Shown: in pieces, positions 49,605 through 58,422 of the stretch
How positions within the stretch are numbered: the first letter of the stretch is position 1
How the letters are laid out: every line of letters starts with the position of its first letter
Assembly: GCA_030526425.1 (NCBI GenBank)
Contig: JAUNCT010000013.1
Span: 1-61,160 of the forward strand
Direction of reading: 5' to 3'
Length of the DNA stretch: 61,160 nucleotides
Source: Clostridia bacterium
GTDB taxonomy: Bacteria > Bacillota > Clostridia > Christensenellales > CAG-138
The notes under the pieces: generated by a model
Databases searched by the model: none
Told to the model about the DNA's origin: nothing
Seen by the model: only the letters and a program-made list of their open reading frames with translations
Translations under genes and position numbers: made by a program

Positions 49605-50129
49605 ATGAGCACAAAAAGAGCATTGGCCGTTTTGCTTTTGGGGGTTTCCGCTTTGGCACTCACAGCCTGCGGAAATCAAGAAACCGTGAAACCGGCTGCA
49701 AGCAAAACCGAAAGCACCGGCGAGAACGGGAATGCGGAAAAGTACACAACGGTGCAGGCGGAAGACGGAGTGATCGCGATCGATCCTTCCCGGTTTACGG
49801 AGCATGCATCCTACTTCAATTATGATGCGAACGGAACAACGATACAGCTGATCGGTGTCATTGCGTCGGATGGTACTCCGCGCATTTCCCTGAACACCTG
49901 TCAGGCGTGCAATCCTTCCCCGCGGGCGTATTTCGTGGAAAAACAAGGAAAGTTGGTATGCCGGAATTGCGGAAACGTGTTCCGGATGGACAGCGTCGGG
50001 AAACAGGCGGGCGGCTGCAATCCGATGGCGATCGATCACAAAACAGCAGAGAACAAAATCACGATCGATGCGGCAGTGCTGGACTCGTATGCCGGTGCTT
50101 TTGCAGCCTGGGGCGGACCGACCCGGTAA
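49605..50129 (+). CDS. DUF2318 lipoprotein
   Basis: A 174-residue secreted lipoprotein: signal peptide with lipobox LTAC-G (Cys near residue 21), a short linker, then a DUF2318 domain with the Cys-rich motif CQACNPSPRAYF ... CRNCGNVF ... GGCNP. These Cys pairs could bind copper, iron or haem; I cannot say which. It follows the HMA/TauE gene by 26 bases. The ribosome site AAGGAG lies about 12 bases before the ATG. Together they form a two-gene module. Confidence 0.82.
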   Translation: MSTKRALAVLLLGVSALALTACGNQETVKPAASKTESTGENGNAEKYTTVQAEDGVIAIDPSRFTEHASYFNYDANGTTIQLIGVIASDGTPRISLNTCQACNPSPRAYFVEKQGKLVCRNCGNVFRMDSVGKQAGGCNPMAIDHKTAENKITIDAAVLDSYAGAFAAWGGPTR

Positions 50130-50465
50130 ATACCCGGACCGCGCCGCTTGACCGACCGATGACACAAACCGATGCGAAGAAAATTCCCGACCGTTTTTCA
50201 AGACGCCGTCGTTTCTCCGCATAAAGACGGACTCGACATTTCCCGGTCTTTGCTCCGGAAGCTCCGGTTTCCGGAGTTTTTTCATGCCCGTATTCCGATA
50301 CTTTTTCAGTTCCGGACAAAATCTTTCAACTTGCGTTTCGTATAAATAACGGAATATAATAAATTGTTATTATATATGCTGTAAACTGCAAGTATTCCTG
50401 CGTTTTCGCAGTCCGGAACGGGTCCCGGGCAACCGGCATCCCGTCCGTTGAGAGGAGGTCATCCC
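50130..50465. other. Intergenic region between the copper module and the GGDEF gene
   Basis: No gene is supported here. It contains a terminator for the DUF2318 gene (stem CTCCGGAA 50253-50260 / TTCCGGAG 50269-50276, TTTTTT to 50282). It also holds a promoter for the GGDEF gene (TTGCGT 50331-50336, 18 nt, TATAAT 50355-50360), then an AT-rich stretch (50340-50385) and the ribosome site GAGAGGAGG just before 50466. Confidence 0.75.
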
Positions 50466-51890
50466 ATGCAAAAGAAAACACGGCAACGCTACACCGGAAC
50501 GTTCATCCTCGTCATGTCCGTTCTGTTGTTGTCCACCTTGCTGGCGATGCTTTCCATGAACAGGATGAACGCCGAAAACCGCAAGGATATGAGCATGCTG
50601 ATCGCCGCGCGCGTCCACGACACCATCAGCTCCTCCATGACCGAGCCCATCATGGCGGCGAAGACCATGGCGAGCAACGGCTTCCTCGCGGACTTCCTCG
50701 TCGAAGAGGAGAGTTCCGAAAACGAAGCGGGCGATGTCGCGAAGATGCAGCGGTACCTGAGCTCGGTCAAAGAACGCCTCGGGTTCGATTCCGCATTCAC
50801 CGTTTCCACCAAGACCTCGCGTTATTACACTGCGGTCGGGCTCAACAAAATCGTCGACCCCGTCAACGACCCGCACGATGTCTGGTATTCCGCGTTCCTC
50901 GAAAAGAACAAATCCTACGACCTCGACGTCGACACCGATGAGGTCAACGGCAACCTCTGGACGGTTTTCGTCAACGCGCGCATCGAGACCGATGAAGGTC
51001 TGGTCGGCGTGGGCGGCGTGGGTGTTCAAATGACGAACATCCAGGATATCCTGTCCGCTTACGAAAACCAATACGGTGTGAAGATCAACCTCGTCGACGC
51101 GAACGGTCTGGTGCAGGTCGATACCGATACCGTCAAGATCGAAAACGCTTGGCTCAACGACATCCCCGTCAGCGCAAAAACCGAAAACGAATACATTTAC
51201 AACGAGACCGGCGGCAAGATCATCATCACCAAATACGTCGAAAACCTCGGTTGGTTCCTCGTCGTGCAGAGCGACGACATCAAGCTCGACAACGACATGA
51301 AGCTCATGCTGTTGCTCAACGGCGGTCTGTTCCTCATCCTGCTCGTCGTCTTCTTCGCGGTCGGTCACGCCACACGGCGCCGCACGACCGTATTGCTCGA
51401 CAACTCGTATAAAGACGAGCTGACCGGTCTGTCGAACCGCCGCGCCTACGAGGAAGCGATCTCGCGGCTGAAAAAGGCGCCGCTCCCGCAGGGGCTCGTT
51501 GCCGTCAACGCCGACGTCAACGGTCTCAAGGAAGTCAACGACCGCGACGGACACAACGCGGGCGACGTCATGATCCGCGCCGCAGCGGATTGTCTGCTGC
51601 AGTCCTTCGGCGAACACGGCGACGTGTACCGCATCGGCGGCGATGAATTCTCCGCCCTTCTGAACCTGACGCCCGACGAGCTGGCGTCCGCCATGCGCTG
51701 CCTCACGCACATACTCCGTTCGTACCGCGAGACGCTCGGCTTCGAGCTGTCCATCTCCATCGGCACCGTACCGCACTGGGAGGATGAAGCCCTCTCCCTC
51801 GATGAAATGATCGACAAGGCGGATGAGCGCATGTACGCTTCGAAGCGCGCGCATTACGAAAAGAACGGCAACGACCGCCGAAAGAACTGA
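50466..51890 (+). CDS. Membrane diguanylate cyclase with an extracellular sensor
   Basis: It should make cyclic di-GMP. The 474-residue protein has a membrane span (about 14-36), a dCache-like periplasmic/extracellular sensor (about 40-275), a second span (about 285-305) and a GGDEF domain (about 325-470). The GGDEF motif itself is intact in YRIGGDEFSALL, and the DELTGLSNRRAYEE start is conserved. The inhibitory I-site (RxxD five residues before GGDEF) is absent, so product inhibition at that site is unlikely. The start follows GAGAGGAGG. Alone, with its own terminator. Confidence 0.92.
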   Translation: MQKKTRQRYTGTFILVMSVLLLSTLLAMLSMNRMNAENRKDMSMLIAARVHDTISSSMTEPIMAAKTMASNGFLADFLVEEESSENEAGDVAKMQRYLSSVKERLGFDSAFTVSTKTSRYYTAVGLNKIVDPVNDPHDVWYSAFLEKNKSYDLDVDTDEVNGNLWTVFVNARIETDEGLVGVGGVGVQMTNIQDILSAYENQYGVKINLVDANGLVQVDTDTVKIENAWLNDIPVSAKTENEYIYNETGGKIIITKYVENLGWFLVVQSDDIKLDNDMKLMLLLNGGLFLILLVVFFAVGHATRRRTTVLLDNSYKDELTGLSNRRAYEEAISRLKKAPLPQGLVAVNADVNGLKEVNDRDGHNAGDVMIRAAADCLLQSFGEHGDVYRIGGDEFSALLNLTPDELASAMRCLTHILRSYRETLGFELSISIGTVPHWEDEALSLDEMIDKADERMYASKRAHYEKNGNDRRKN

Positions 51891-51907
51891 ACTTTCCCGC
51901 AACTGCA

Positions 51908-51942
51908 AAAGGCAATGTACCGCCCGGTACATTGCCTTTTTT
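51908..51942 (+). terminator. Terminator of the GGDEF gene
   Basis: Stem GGCAATGTACC / GGTACATTGCC, four-base loop, TTTTTTC. Confidence 0.92.
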
Positions 51943-51967
51943 CTTTTCCCGCTCCATTTCCGGGGCG

Positions 51968-52005
51968 AATGAAAGGGTCCGCTGCGGCTTTGCCGCAGCG
52001 GACCC
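51968..52005 (-). terminator. Terminator-like hairpin after the DegV gene
   Basis: Long stem GGGTCCGCTGCGGC / GCCGCAGCGGACCC with a tetraloop, followed by TTTCATT on the minus strand; weak T tract. Confidence 0.6.
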
Positions 52006-52018
52006 GGTGTTTCCTTTG

Positions 52019-52906
52019 TTATTTCATGCGGACGTCCGCCCCGCCGAGGAAGAACAGCGCGACCGTTCCCGGTCCGACATGCGCGCCGGTCACGGGTTCG
52101 TAGCACACGGTGAGGATCTCCTTCGGCGGCTTGTTCTCGTTCAGCAATCGGACGAGATACGCCGTGTCCTCATCGTTGTCCGCATGCGCGATGCAAACGG
52201 TCTGCTCCCCGGGGTTTTCGACGAGCTCATCGTAGATCTCCGCAAGGCGCTTGATCGCCTTTTTGCTGCCGCGCACCTTTTCGGTGTTTACGATCTGCCC
52301 GTTTTCGTTGCCCTTGAGGATGGGACGGATGTTCAGCACCGTGCCGAGGATGCGCGCAGCGTTCGACAGTCTCCCCGTGCGGCACAGGTGCCCGAGGTCC
52401 GCCACGGTGAACACCTGGCAGATGTGCGGTACCAGCTCCGTCAGCTTCCGGAAGGTCTCCTCGACCGAAAGCCCCGCCCTGCGGTATTCGACGGCTTTGA
52501 GCACGGCGATGCCCTCGCCGAGGGAAGCCGCCTTGGTGTCGAGCGTGAAGAACCTGCGTTCAGGGTACTGCTCGCGCAGCATCGTCATCGCGATCTCGCT
52601 CGAGTTGAACGAACCGCTGATGCCAGAGGACATGGAGATGAACAGGCAGTCCTCCCCCGCTTCCGCCGCCGGGGCAAGCGCGTCGAAGATGGCCTGCGGC
52701 GCGATCTGCGAGGTGTTGTACAAGATCCCGTTGCGGATGCTGTCGTAATACGCCTTGCCGTCGAACGCCTCGATATCCGTCACCTGCTTCAGCGCGCCGC
52801 TGTCGTTCTGCGGGTAAAACGAAAACGGGATCAGCGGGATGTTCTCCTCCACCAGAAGGCGCATCGGAAGGTTGCTGGAAGTATCCGTGAAGATTCTGAA
52901 AGACAT
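52019..52906 (-). CDS. DegV family fatty-acid-binding protein
   Basis: A 295-residue DegV (FakB-like) protein. It starts MSFRIFTDTSSNLP, and the fatty-acid-contacting serine/threonine motifs TDTSSNLP and ISMSSGISGSFNSSEIA are present, with the C-terminal AHADNDEDTAYL segment. FakB-type members carry fatty acids to the FakA kinase; no fakA is seen here. The start at 52906 is chosen because the upstream in-frame extension falls in the shared intergenic region. Divergent from a TetR-family gene, which could control it. Confidence 0.88.
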   Translation of the reverse strand: MSFRIFTDTSSNLPMRLLVEENIPLIPFSFYPQNDSGALKQVTDIEAFDGKAYYDSIRNGILYNTSQIAPQAIFDALAPAAEAGEDCLFISMSSGISGSFNSSEIAMTMLREQYPERRFFTLDTKAASLGEGIAVLKAVEYRRAGLSVEETFRKLTELVPHICQVFTVADLGHLCRTGRLSNAARILGTVLNIRPILKGNENGQIVNTEKVRGSKKAIKRLAEIYDELVENPGEQTVCIAHADNDEDTAYLVRLLNENKPPKEILTVCYEPVTGAHVGPGTVALFFLGGADVRMK

Positions 52907-53053
52907 CGTTCTCTGCTCCTTGCGAAAAGCGCGCAGGGCTCTCCCGCCCACTCGACAAATATTGATACAAGTGTAATAATAACATAGTCGATCGGTGCGT
53001 TACAATGCCACTTTCGTCCGATCTGTTCATTATCCCCCGGGAACGGAAACACC

Positions 53054-53650
53054 ATGGAAGACAAACGCATCCTCAAAACAAAAAAGAACCTGAAATCGGC
53101 GCTCATCGCCCTGTTGGGGGAGTTCCCCTTCGAAAAGATCTCCGTGACGGAGCTGTGCCGCAAAGCGAAGTGCACACGCGTCACGTTCTACACCTATTAC
53201 GAAGACAAATACGCCCTCGCGGAGGAGCTGTTCATCGGCTACATCCGCGAAGCGGACGATACCTACCACCGCCTGCAAGAGGAAAACAACCCCGAAAACG
53301 ACGCGCTCAAAGGCTACGTCAACCTGCTCGAGTCGATCCTCTGCCTGTATTTCGACAACAGCGCGTATTTCATCCACGCCACCCAGCAGCGCAACCCCTA
53401 TCTCTTCAGCTCGTTCTACAGTCTGGTGTTCGAAAGCGTGGACGATTACATCGACCGTCACCGCGGTCTCGTGCCGAAGTACCCCTCCCGGCAGACGGCG
53501 TCGGTGCTGTGCAGCAGTATGTTCGGGCTCATCAACACCTGTGTTCCCGAGAACCTGCCCGAGCCCGAAGTCCGCGCCATGGCACGCGATATCTATCTCA
53601 AGCTCCTGCGCTCGGGTCTCTTCACGCTCCCGGGTTCCGCGCCCTTGTAA
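53054..53650 (+). CDS. TetR/AcrR family transcriptional regulator
   Basis: A 198-residue regulator. The N-terminal helix-turn-helix (about 10-55; KNLKSALIALLGEF ... ISVTELCRKAKCTRVTFYTYYEDK) is typical of the TetR family, and the C-terminal ligand domain is not assignable. The 147 bases shared with DegV hold AT-rich sequence but no clear palindrome that I would call an operator. The 3' end overlaps the proC promoter. Confidence 0.88.
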   Translation: MEDKRILKTKKNLKSALIALLGEFPFEKISVTELCRKAKCTRVTFYTYYEDKYALAEELFIGYIREADDTYHRLQEENNPENDALKGYVNLLESILCLYFDNSAYFIHATQQRNPYLFSSFYSLVFESVDDYIDRHRGLVPKYPSRQTASVLCSSMFGLINTCVPENLPEPEVRAMARDIYLKLLRSGLFTLPGSAPL

Positions 53651-53673
53651 GCTGCGGCGAAACAAGCTACAAT
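53645..53673 (+). promoter_or_regulatory. proC-proB-proA promoter
   Basis: TTGTAA (53645-53650, over the TetR-gene stop codon), 17 nt, TACAAT (53668-53673), 50 bases before proC. Confidence 0.7.
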
Positions 53674-53722
53674 ATAAAACAATATATCATTTCCCCCTCG
53701 GGAACAGAAAGGAACCACCGCA

Positions 53723-54526
53723 ATGTTTACCGATATCGGTCTCATCGGCTGCGGCAATATGGGCGGGACGATCGCAAAGCTCATCGCCCGGAACGCCCCC
53801 GAAGCCCGTTTTCATCTTGCGAACCGCGGTCCCGAAAAGGCAGCGGAACTCGCCGGCGCTCTGCCGAACGCAAGCGTCACCGGCAACGCGGGCGTCGCCG
53901 CGAACGCGAAGCTCCTCCTGCTCGGCGTCAAGCCGCAGGTCATGCCCGCCGTCCTCCGCGAGATCGCGCCCGTGCTCGCCGAACGGAAGGACCGTTTCGT
54001 CCTCGTGACGATGGCGGCGGGGCTCACCTGCCAAACCATCGCAGAGCTTGCGGGCGGAACGTACCCCGTCATCCGCATCATGCCGAACACGCCCGTTGCC
54101 GTCGGCGCGGGCGTCATCCAGTACTGCGCGCTCGGCGCGACCGCCGAAGAGTGCGAGACCTTCCGTAAGCTTCTCGACGGTAGCGGCACCGCGGACGCCA
54201 TCGACGAAAAGCTCATCGACGCCGCCTCCGCCCTTTCGGGCTGCGGTCCCGCGTTCTGCTGCCTGTTTCTCGAAGCGCTGGCAGACGGTGCGGTCGCCTG
54301 CGGTCTGCCCCGGCAAACGGCGCTGCTCTACGCCGCGCAAACGCTCGAAGGCACCGCAAAGCTCGCGCGGCTTTCGGGAAAGCACCCCGGTGCGATGAAG
54401 GACGCCGTCTGCTCCCCGGGCGGCACGACGATCGCCGGTGTGCGTACACTCGAAGAGAAGGGCTTGCGCGCCGCCGCGATGGACGCCGTGATCGCCGCCT
54501 ACGAAAAAACACTGCAATTGAAATAA
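53723..54526 (+). CDS. proC: Pyrroline-5-carboxylate reductase
   Basis: The last step of proline synthesis, reducing P5C with NAD(P)H. 267 residues: N-terminal Rossmann loop IGCGNMGGTIAK, PVIRIMPNTPVAVGAG, and the C-terminal P5CR signature (LSGCGPAFCCLFLEALADGAV, with SPGGTTIAG following). First gene of proC-proB-proA; proB starts ten bases later, so all three steps from glutamate are in one operon. Confidence 0.95.
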   Translation: MFTDIGLIGCGNMGGTIAKLIARNAPEARFHLANRGPEKAAELAGALPNASVTGNAGVAANAKLLLLGVKPQVMPAVLREIAPVLAERKDRFVLVTMAAGLTCQTIAELAGGTYPVIRIMPNTPVAVGAGVIQYCALGATAEECETFRKLLDGSGTADAIDEKLIDAASALSGCGPAFCCLFLEALADGAVACGLPRQTALLYAAQTLEGTAKLARLSGKHPGAMKDAVCSPGGTTIAGVRTLEEKGLRAAAMDAVIAAYEKTLQLK

Positions 54527-54536
54527 GGAGTCCCCA

Positions 54537-55310
54537 ATGCGTATCGTTGTCAAAGTCGGCACTTCCACGCTGACCTACGCCTCCGGGCGGATGAACATCC
54601 GCCACGTGGAGGAACTTTGCAAAGTCCTCGCCGACCTGAAGAACGCAGGTCACGAGATCATCCTCGTCTCCTCCGGCGCGATCGCCATGGGCGTCGGCAA
54701 GCTGAACCTGCCCGGCAGACCCGCAGACATCCCGTCGAAGCAGGCGGCCGCCGCCGTCGGTCAGTGCGAGCTCATCAACATCTACGACCGGCAGTTCTCC
54801 CAATACAGCCACACCGTCGCGCAAGTCCTTTTGAGCGCCGACGATGTGAACGACCCCGAGCGCCGCGTGAACTTCGAAAACACCATGCACCGCCTGCTCG
54901 AAATGGGCGCACTGCCCATCATCAACGAGAACGACACCGTCGCCACGGCGGAGATCACCGTCGGCGACAACGACACGCTCGGCGCCATCGTCGCATCGAC
55001 CGTCGAAGCCGACCTGCTCGTGCTGTTTTCGGATATCGAGGGGCTGTACACCGCAGACCCGCACAAGGACCCGAACGCGCGCCTGCTGCACACCGTTACG
55101 GAGATCACCCCCGAGATCGAAGCGCTCGCAGGCGGCGCAGGCACGGCCCGCGGCACCGGCGGCATGATCACCAAGCTCCGCGCCGCGAAAACGGTGATGG
55201 CAAAGGGCTGTGACATGGTCATCACCAACGGCGAACACCCCGCGGTCCTCTACCGCATCGTCGACGGCGAACCCGTCGGCACCCGCTTCACCGGGAGGAA
55301 AAACATATGA
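54537..55310 (+). CDS. proB: Glutamate 5-kinase, short form
   Basis: Phosphorylates glutamate in proline synthesis. The 257-residue protein keeps the amino-acid kinase core ([54 protein letters not shown]) and lacks the C-terminal PUA domain of the longer E. coli-type enzyme. Its stop codon overlaps the proA start (ATGA). Confidence 0.95.
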   Translation: MRIVVKVGTSTLTYASGRMNIRHVEELCKVLADLKNAGHEIILVSSGAIAMGVGKLNLPGRPADIPSKQAAAAVGQCELINIYDRQFSQYSHTVAQVLLSADDVNDPERRVNFENTMHRLLEMGALPIINENDTVATAEITVGDNDTLGAIVASTVEADLLVLFSDIEGLYTADPHKDPNARLLHTVTEITPEIEALAGGAGTARGTGGMITKLRAAKTVMAKGCDMVITNGEHPAVLYRIVDGEPVGTRFTGRKNI

Positions 55311-56563
55311 CGACGCATGAAATCCTGCTTGCTGCCAAGGCGGCAAAGCCCGCGCTCGCCGCTGCCACCACCGACCGAAAGAACGCCGCCCTGCTGCACA
55401 TGGCGGACGCGCTCGTCGCGCACACGGATGCGATCCTCACCGAGAACGCGGCGGACCTCGAAGCCGCCAAGGGCTCGATCAACGAGGTCATGCTCGACCG
55501 TCTGCGTCTCGATGCGGGGCGCATCGCCGGCATGGCGGAGGGAATGCGTCAGGTCGCCGCTTTGCCCGACCCGGTCGGCAAGTCTCTCGGCACCCATACC
55601 CGCCCGAACGGGCTGGTCATCGAAAAGGTCGCCGTCCCGATGGGCGTGATCGCCATCATTTACGAAAGCCGCCCGAACGTGACCTCGGATGCCGCAGCCC
55701 TCGCGCTGAAGGCGGGCTCGAGCTGCGTACTGCGCTGCGGCAAGGAGGCACACCGTTCCGCCCGGGCGATCGTGGATGCGCTGCGCACGGGTCTCATCCG
55801 CGCGGGGCTTCCCGAATCCGCGGTCTCCCTCGTTGAGGATACGACCCACGCCTCTGCGGAAGAGCTCATGACCGCGCGCGGTCTTGTCGACCTGCTCATC
55901 CCGCGCGGCGGCGCGAACCTGATCCGCCGCTGTGTGGACAACGCGACCGTCCCCGTGCTCGAAACGGGCACCGGTATCTGCCATATCTATGTGGATAAAG
56001 ATGCCGACTTCGGCATGGCGTTGGATATCCTCGAAAACGCGAAGTGCAGCCGCCCCTCGGTCTGCAACGCTGCGGAGGTCTGCCTCGTGCACCGCGACAT
56101 CGCACACGCCTTTTTGCCCCTGTTCCGCAAGCGCCTTGCCGAAGACCGCGCCGCGGCGGGCAAACAGCCCGTGGAGCTGCGCCTCGACCCCGAAGCCGCG
56201 AAGATCGTGCCCGGCGTTGCCGCCGGCAGTGCGGATTTCGACACGGAATTCCTCGGCTATACGATGGCGGTCGGCATCGTCTCCGGCGTCGAAGAAGCGG
56301 TCGCGCACATCGCGGCGCATTCGACGGGGCACAGCGAAGCGATCGTGACCGCGAATGAGGAAACCGCGGAGCGCTTCGTCACCGGGGTGGATTCCGCGGC
56401 GGTCTATGTGAACGCCTCGACCCGTTTCACCGACGGCGGCGAGTTCGGTCTCGGCTGCGAAATGGGCATCTCGACGCAAAAGCTCCACGCCCGCGGACCG
56501 CTCGGTCTCGGCGAGCTTTGCACCTTCAAATACGTCATCCGCGGCAACGGTCAGGTCCGCTGA
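55307..56563 (+). CDS. proA: Glutamate-5-semialdehyde dehydrogenase (gamma-glutamyl phosphate reductase)
   Basis: Reduces gamma-glutamyl phosphate. 418 residues of the aldehyde-dehydrogenase fold. [33 protein letters not shown], the catalytic cysteine region [14 protein letters not shown] and [15 protein letters not shown] are conserved. Overlaps proB by four bases; terminator follows. Confidence 0.96.
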   Translation: MTTHEILLAAKAAKPALAAATTDRKNAALLHMADALVAHTDAILTENAADLEAAKGSINEVMLDRLRLDAGRIAGMAEGMRQVAALPDPVGKSLGTHTRPNGLVIEKVAVPMGVIAIIYESRPNVTSDAAALALKAGSSCVLRCGKEAHRSARAIVDALRTGLIRAGLPESAVSLVEDTTHASAEELMTARGLVDLLIPRGGANLIRRCVDNATVPVLETGTGICHIYVDKDADFGMALDILENAKCSRPSVCNAAEVCLVHRDIAHAFLPLFRKRLAEDRAAAGKQPVELRLDPEAAKIVPGVAAGSADFDTEFLGYTMAVGIVSGVEEAVAHIAAHSTGHSEAIVTANEETAERFVTGVDSAAVYVNASTRFTDGGEFGLGCEMGISTQKLHARGPLGLGELCTFKYVIRGNGQVR

Positions 56564-56579
56564 CCTCCGTCGCCCCATT

Positions 56580-56610
56580 CCCGTCCCGTTCTCCGGGGCG
56601 GGTCTTTTTT
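56580..56610 (+). terminator. proCBA terminator
   Basis: Stem CCCGTCCC / GGGGCGGG (one G-U pair) and a TTTTTT tract. Confidence 0.85.
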
Positions 56611-56616
56611 GCCCGT

Positions 56617-56665
56617 TTGACAATCCGCGGTTCCGATGGTATGGTAATGGTGTATGCGGCATACA
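56617..56665 (+). promoter_or_regulatory. Promoter and likely operator of the iron alcohol dehydrogenase gene
   Basis: TTGACA (56617-56622), 17 nt, TATGGT (56640-56645). Just after the start point is the perfect palindrome TGTATGC-G-GCATACA (56651-56665), a plausible repressor site. The ribosome site AAAGGAG follows at 56686-56692. Confidence 0.65.
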
Positions 56666-56699
56666 GCAACGACCGCCGCATCGGGAAAGGAGTTTCAAC

Positions 56700-57875
56700 A
56701 TGCTCGGCAGTTTTACCTACCACAACCCCGTAAAGCTTTATTTCGGCGAGAACGCCGTTTCCAACCTGAAGGAAGAGACCTCCCGCTACGGCGGCAAGGT
56801 CCTGCTCGTTTACGGCGGCGGTTCCGTCAAGAAGAACGGCGTGTACGATGCCGTCGTCGCGCAGCTGAAGGCCGCCGGCAAAGAGATCGCCGAAGTCTCC
56901 GGCGTCATGCCGAACCCGACCCTCGAAAAGCTGTATGAGGGCATCGCCGTCGCGCGCGAATTCCGCCCCGACCTCATCCTCGCCGTGGGCGGCGGCTCCG
57001 TTTGCGACTACGCGAAGGCCGTTTCGATCTCCGTGAATTGCCCCGAAGACCCGTGGGACAAATACTTCATCCGCTTCGACGAACCCGATGCGGACCTCGA
57101 GATCGTGCCCGTTGGCTGCGTCCTCACGATGGTCGGCACCGGCAGCGAAATGAACGCGGGCACCGTCATCACCAACCGCGATGCCGGGCTCAAATACGGG
57201 CACGTGTTCCGCGACGCGCGTGTGATGCCGAAGTTCTCCGTGCTCGACCCGCGCTACACCATGAGCCTGCCGCACTACCAGATGGTTTCCGGCATTTACG
57301 ACATCTTCAACCACATTTCGGAGCAGTACTTCTCCGGCAGCGACGACTGCACGAGCGATTACCTCGCCGAGGGACTCATGCGTTCGCTCATCCACGCGAG
57401 CCGCATCGCCAACAAGGACCCGCAGAACTACGAGGCGCGCAGCAACATCATGTGGACGGCGACCTGGGCGCTGAACACGCTCATTTCCCGCGGCAAGACC
57501 ACCGACTGGATGGTCCACCAGCTGGGTCAGGCGGTCGGCGCACTGACCGACGCCGCGCACGGCATGACCCTCTCCGCCGTGTCCCTGCCCTATTACCGCT
57601 TCATTCTCGAGTCCGGGTTGCCGCGCTTCGTCCGCTTTGCGACGGAGGTCTGGGGCGTCGACCCGGAAAACAAGCCGGACATCCAGATCGCGCACGAGGG
57701 TCTCGACGCGATGGAGCAGTGGATGAAGGAGCTCGGTCTCGTGATGAACATCACCGACCTCGGCGCCACGCCCGACATGGTCCCCGCGATGATCTCCGGC
57801 ATCCGCATCAAGACCGGCGGCTACCGCACCCTCACGCCCGATGAGATCGCGGCGATCTACAACGAGAGCTTCTGA
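56700..57875 (+). CDS. Iron-containing alcohol dehydrogenase (BDH/YqhD-like)
   Basis: A 391-residue NAD(P)-dependent alcohol dehydrogenase of the group III type. Cofactor loop LAVGGGSVCDYAK and the metal-binding residues are seen: Asp and His in SGIYDIFNHISEQY, His in WMVHQLGQAVGALTDAAHG twice (His, His). The pattern is closest to butanol dehydrogenase / YqhD, reducing short aldehydes; the substrate is uncertain. It stands alone behind a promoter with an operator-like palindrome. Confidence 0.88.
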   Translation: MLGSFTYHNPVKLYFGENAVSNLKEETSRYGGKVLLVYGGGSVKKNGVYDAVVAQLKAAGKEIAEVSGVMPNPTLEKLYEGIAVAREFRPDLILAVGGGSVCDYAKAVSISVNCPEDPWDKYFIRFDEPDADLEIVPVGCVLTMVGTGSEMNAGTVITNRDAGLKYGHVFRDARVMPKFSVLDPRYTMSLPHYQMVSGIYDIFNHISEQYFSGSDDCTSDYLAEGLMRSLIHASRIANKDPQNYEARSNIMWTATWALNTLISRGKTTDWMVHQLGQAVGALTDAAHGMTLSAVSLPYYRFILESGLPRFVRFATEVWGVDPENKPDIQIAHEGLDAMEQWMKELGLVMNITDLGATPDMVPAMISGIRIKTGGYRTLTPDEIAAIYNESF

Positions 57876-57888
57876 GCTTTTGCATACG

Positions 57889-57920
57889 AAAAAAGATCCG
57901 CAGCACGCGCTGCGGGTCTT
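57889..57920. terminator. Bidirectional terminator between adh and rlmH
   Basis: AAGATCCGCAGC / GCTGCGGGTCTT with a four-base loop, A and T tracts on either side. Confidence 0.88.
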
Positions 57921-57921
57921 T

Positions 57922-58401
57922 TCATTTATGGTAGGTTTCGTTGTTGTTGATCTTGAAGGCACGGTAGGTCTGTTCGAGGATGAGGATGCGCGCCAGCCGG
58001 TGTGGGAAGGTCATATCCGACAGGGACAGCGTTTCATCCGCACGCTGCATCACCGCAGGCGACAGCCCGAGCGAACCGCCGATCACGAAGCACACGCGGG
58101 AAAAGCCCGACAATTGCAGCTGTGCGATGTGCTTTGCGAACGCCTCCGAGGTGTACTTTTTCCCGCCGATCGCCATGGCGATCACGCGGTCCTGCGGGGC
58201 GATCTTCGAAAGCAGGCGCTCGCCCTCCTTCTCGGTCGCCATCCGTTCCTCCGCCGGAGAGGCGTTGTCGGGGATCTTCTCATCCGCGACCTCGGCGATC
58301 TCCACGGTCGCAAACCGCGAGATGCGTTTCACATAATCCGCCACGGCCTCCGTCAGATATTTTTCTTTCATTTTGCCGCAGCAAACGATGCGAATGGTCA
58401 T
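57922..58401 (-). CDS. rlmH: 23S rRNA (pseudouridine1915-N3)-methyltransferase RlmH
   Basis: A 159-residue SPOUT methyltransferase that modifies helix 69 of 23S rRNA. Conserved MTIRIVCCGKMKEKYL at the start, the SAM-binding knot VCFVIGGSLGLSPAV, and the ending MTFPHRLARILILEQTYRAFKI are typical. The length matches the family. Followed immediately by the terminator. Confidence 0.96.
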   Translation of the reverse strand: MTIRIVCCGKMKEKYLTEAVADYVKRISRFATVEIAEVADEKIPDNASPAEERMATEKEGERLLSKIAPQDRVIAMAIGGKKYTSEAFAKHIAQLQLSGFSRVCFVIGGSLGLSPAVMQRADETLSLSDMTFPHRLARILILEQTYRAFKINNNETYHK

Positions 58402-58422
58402 ACGATCCCTCCGAGCGATGGT

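Noticed and set aside
49605..50129. DUF2318 protein as a cytochrome
   Set aside because: No CXXCH haem motif; the Cys pairs are CxxC without the following His.
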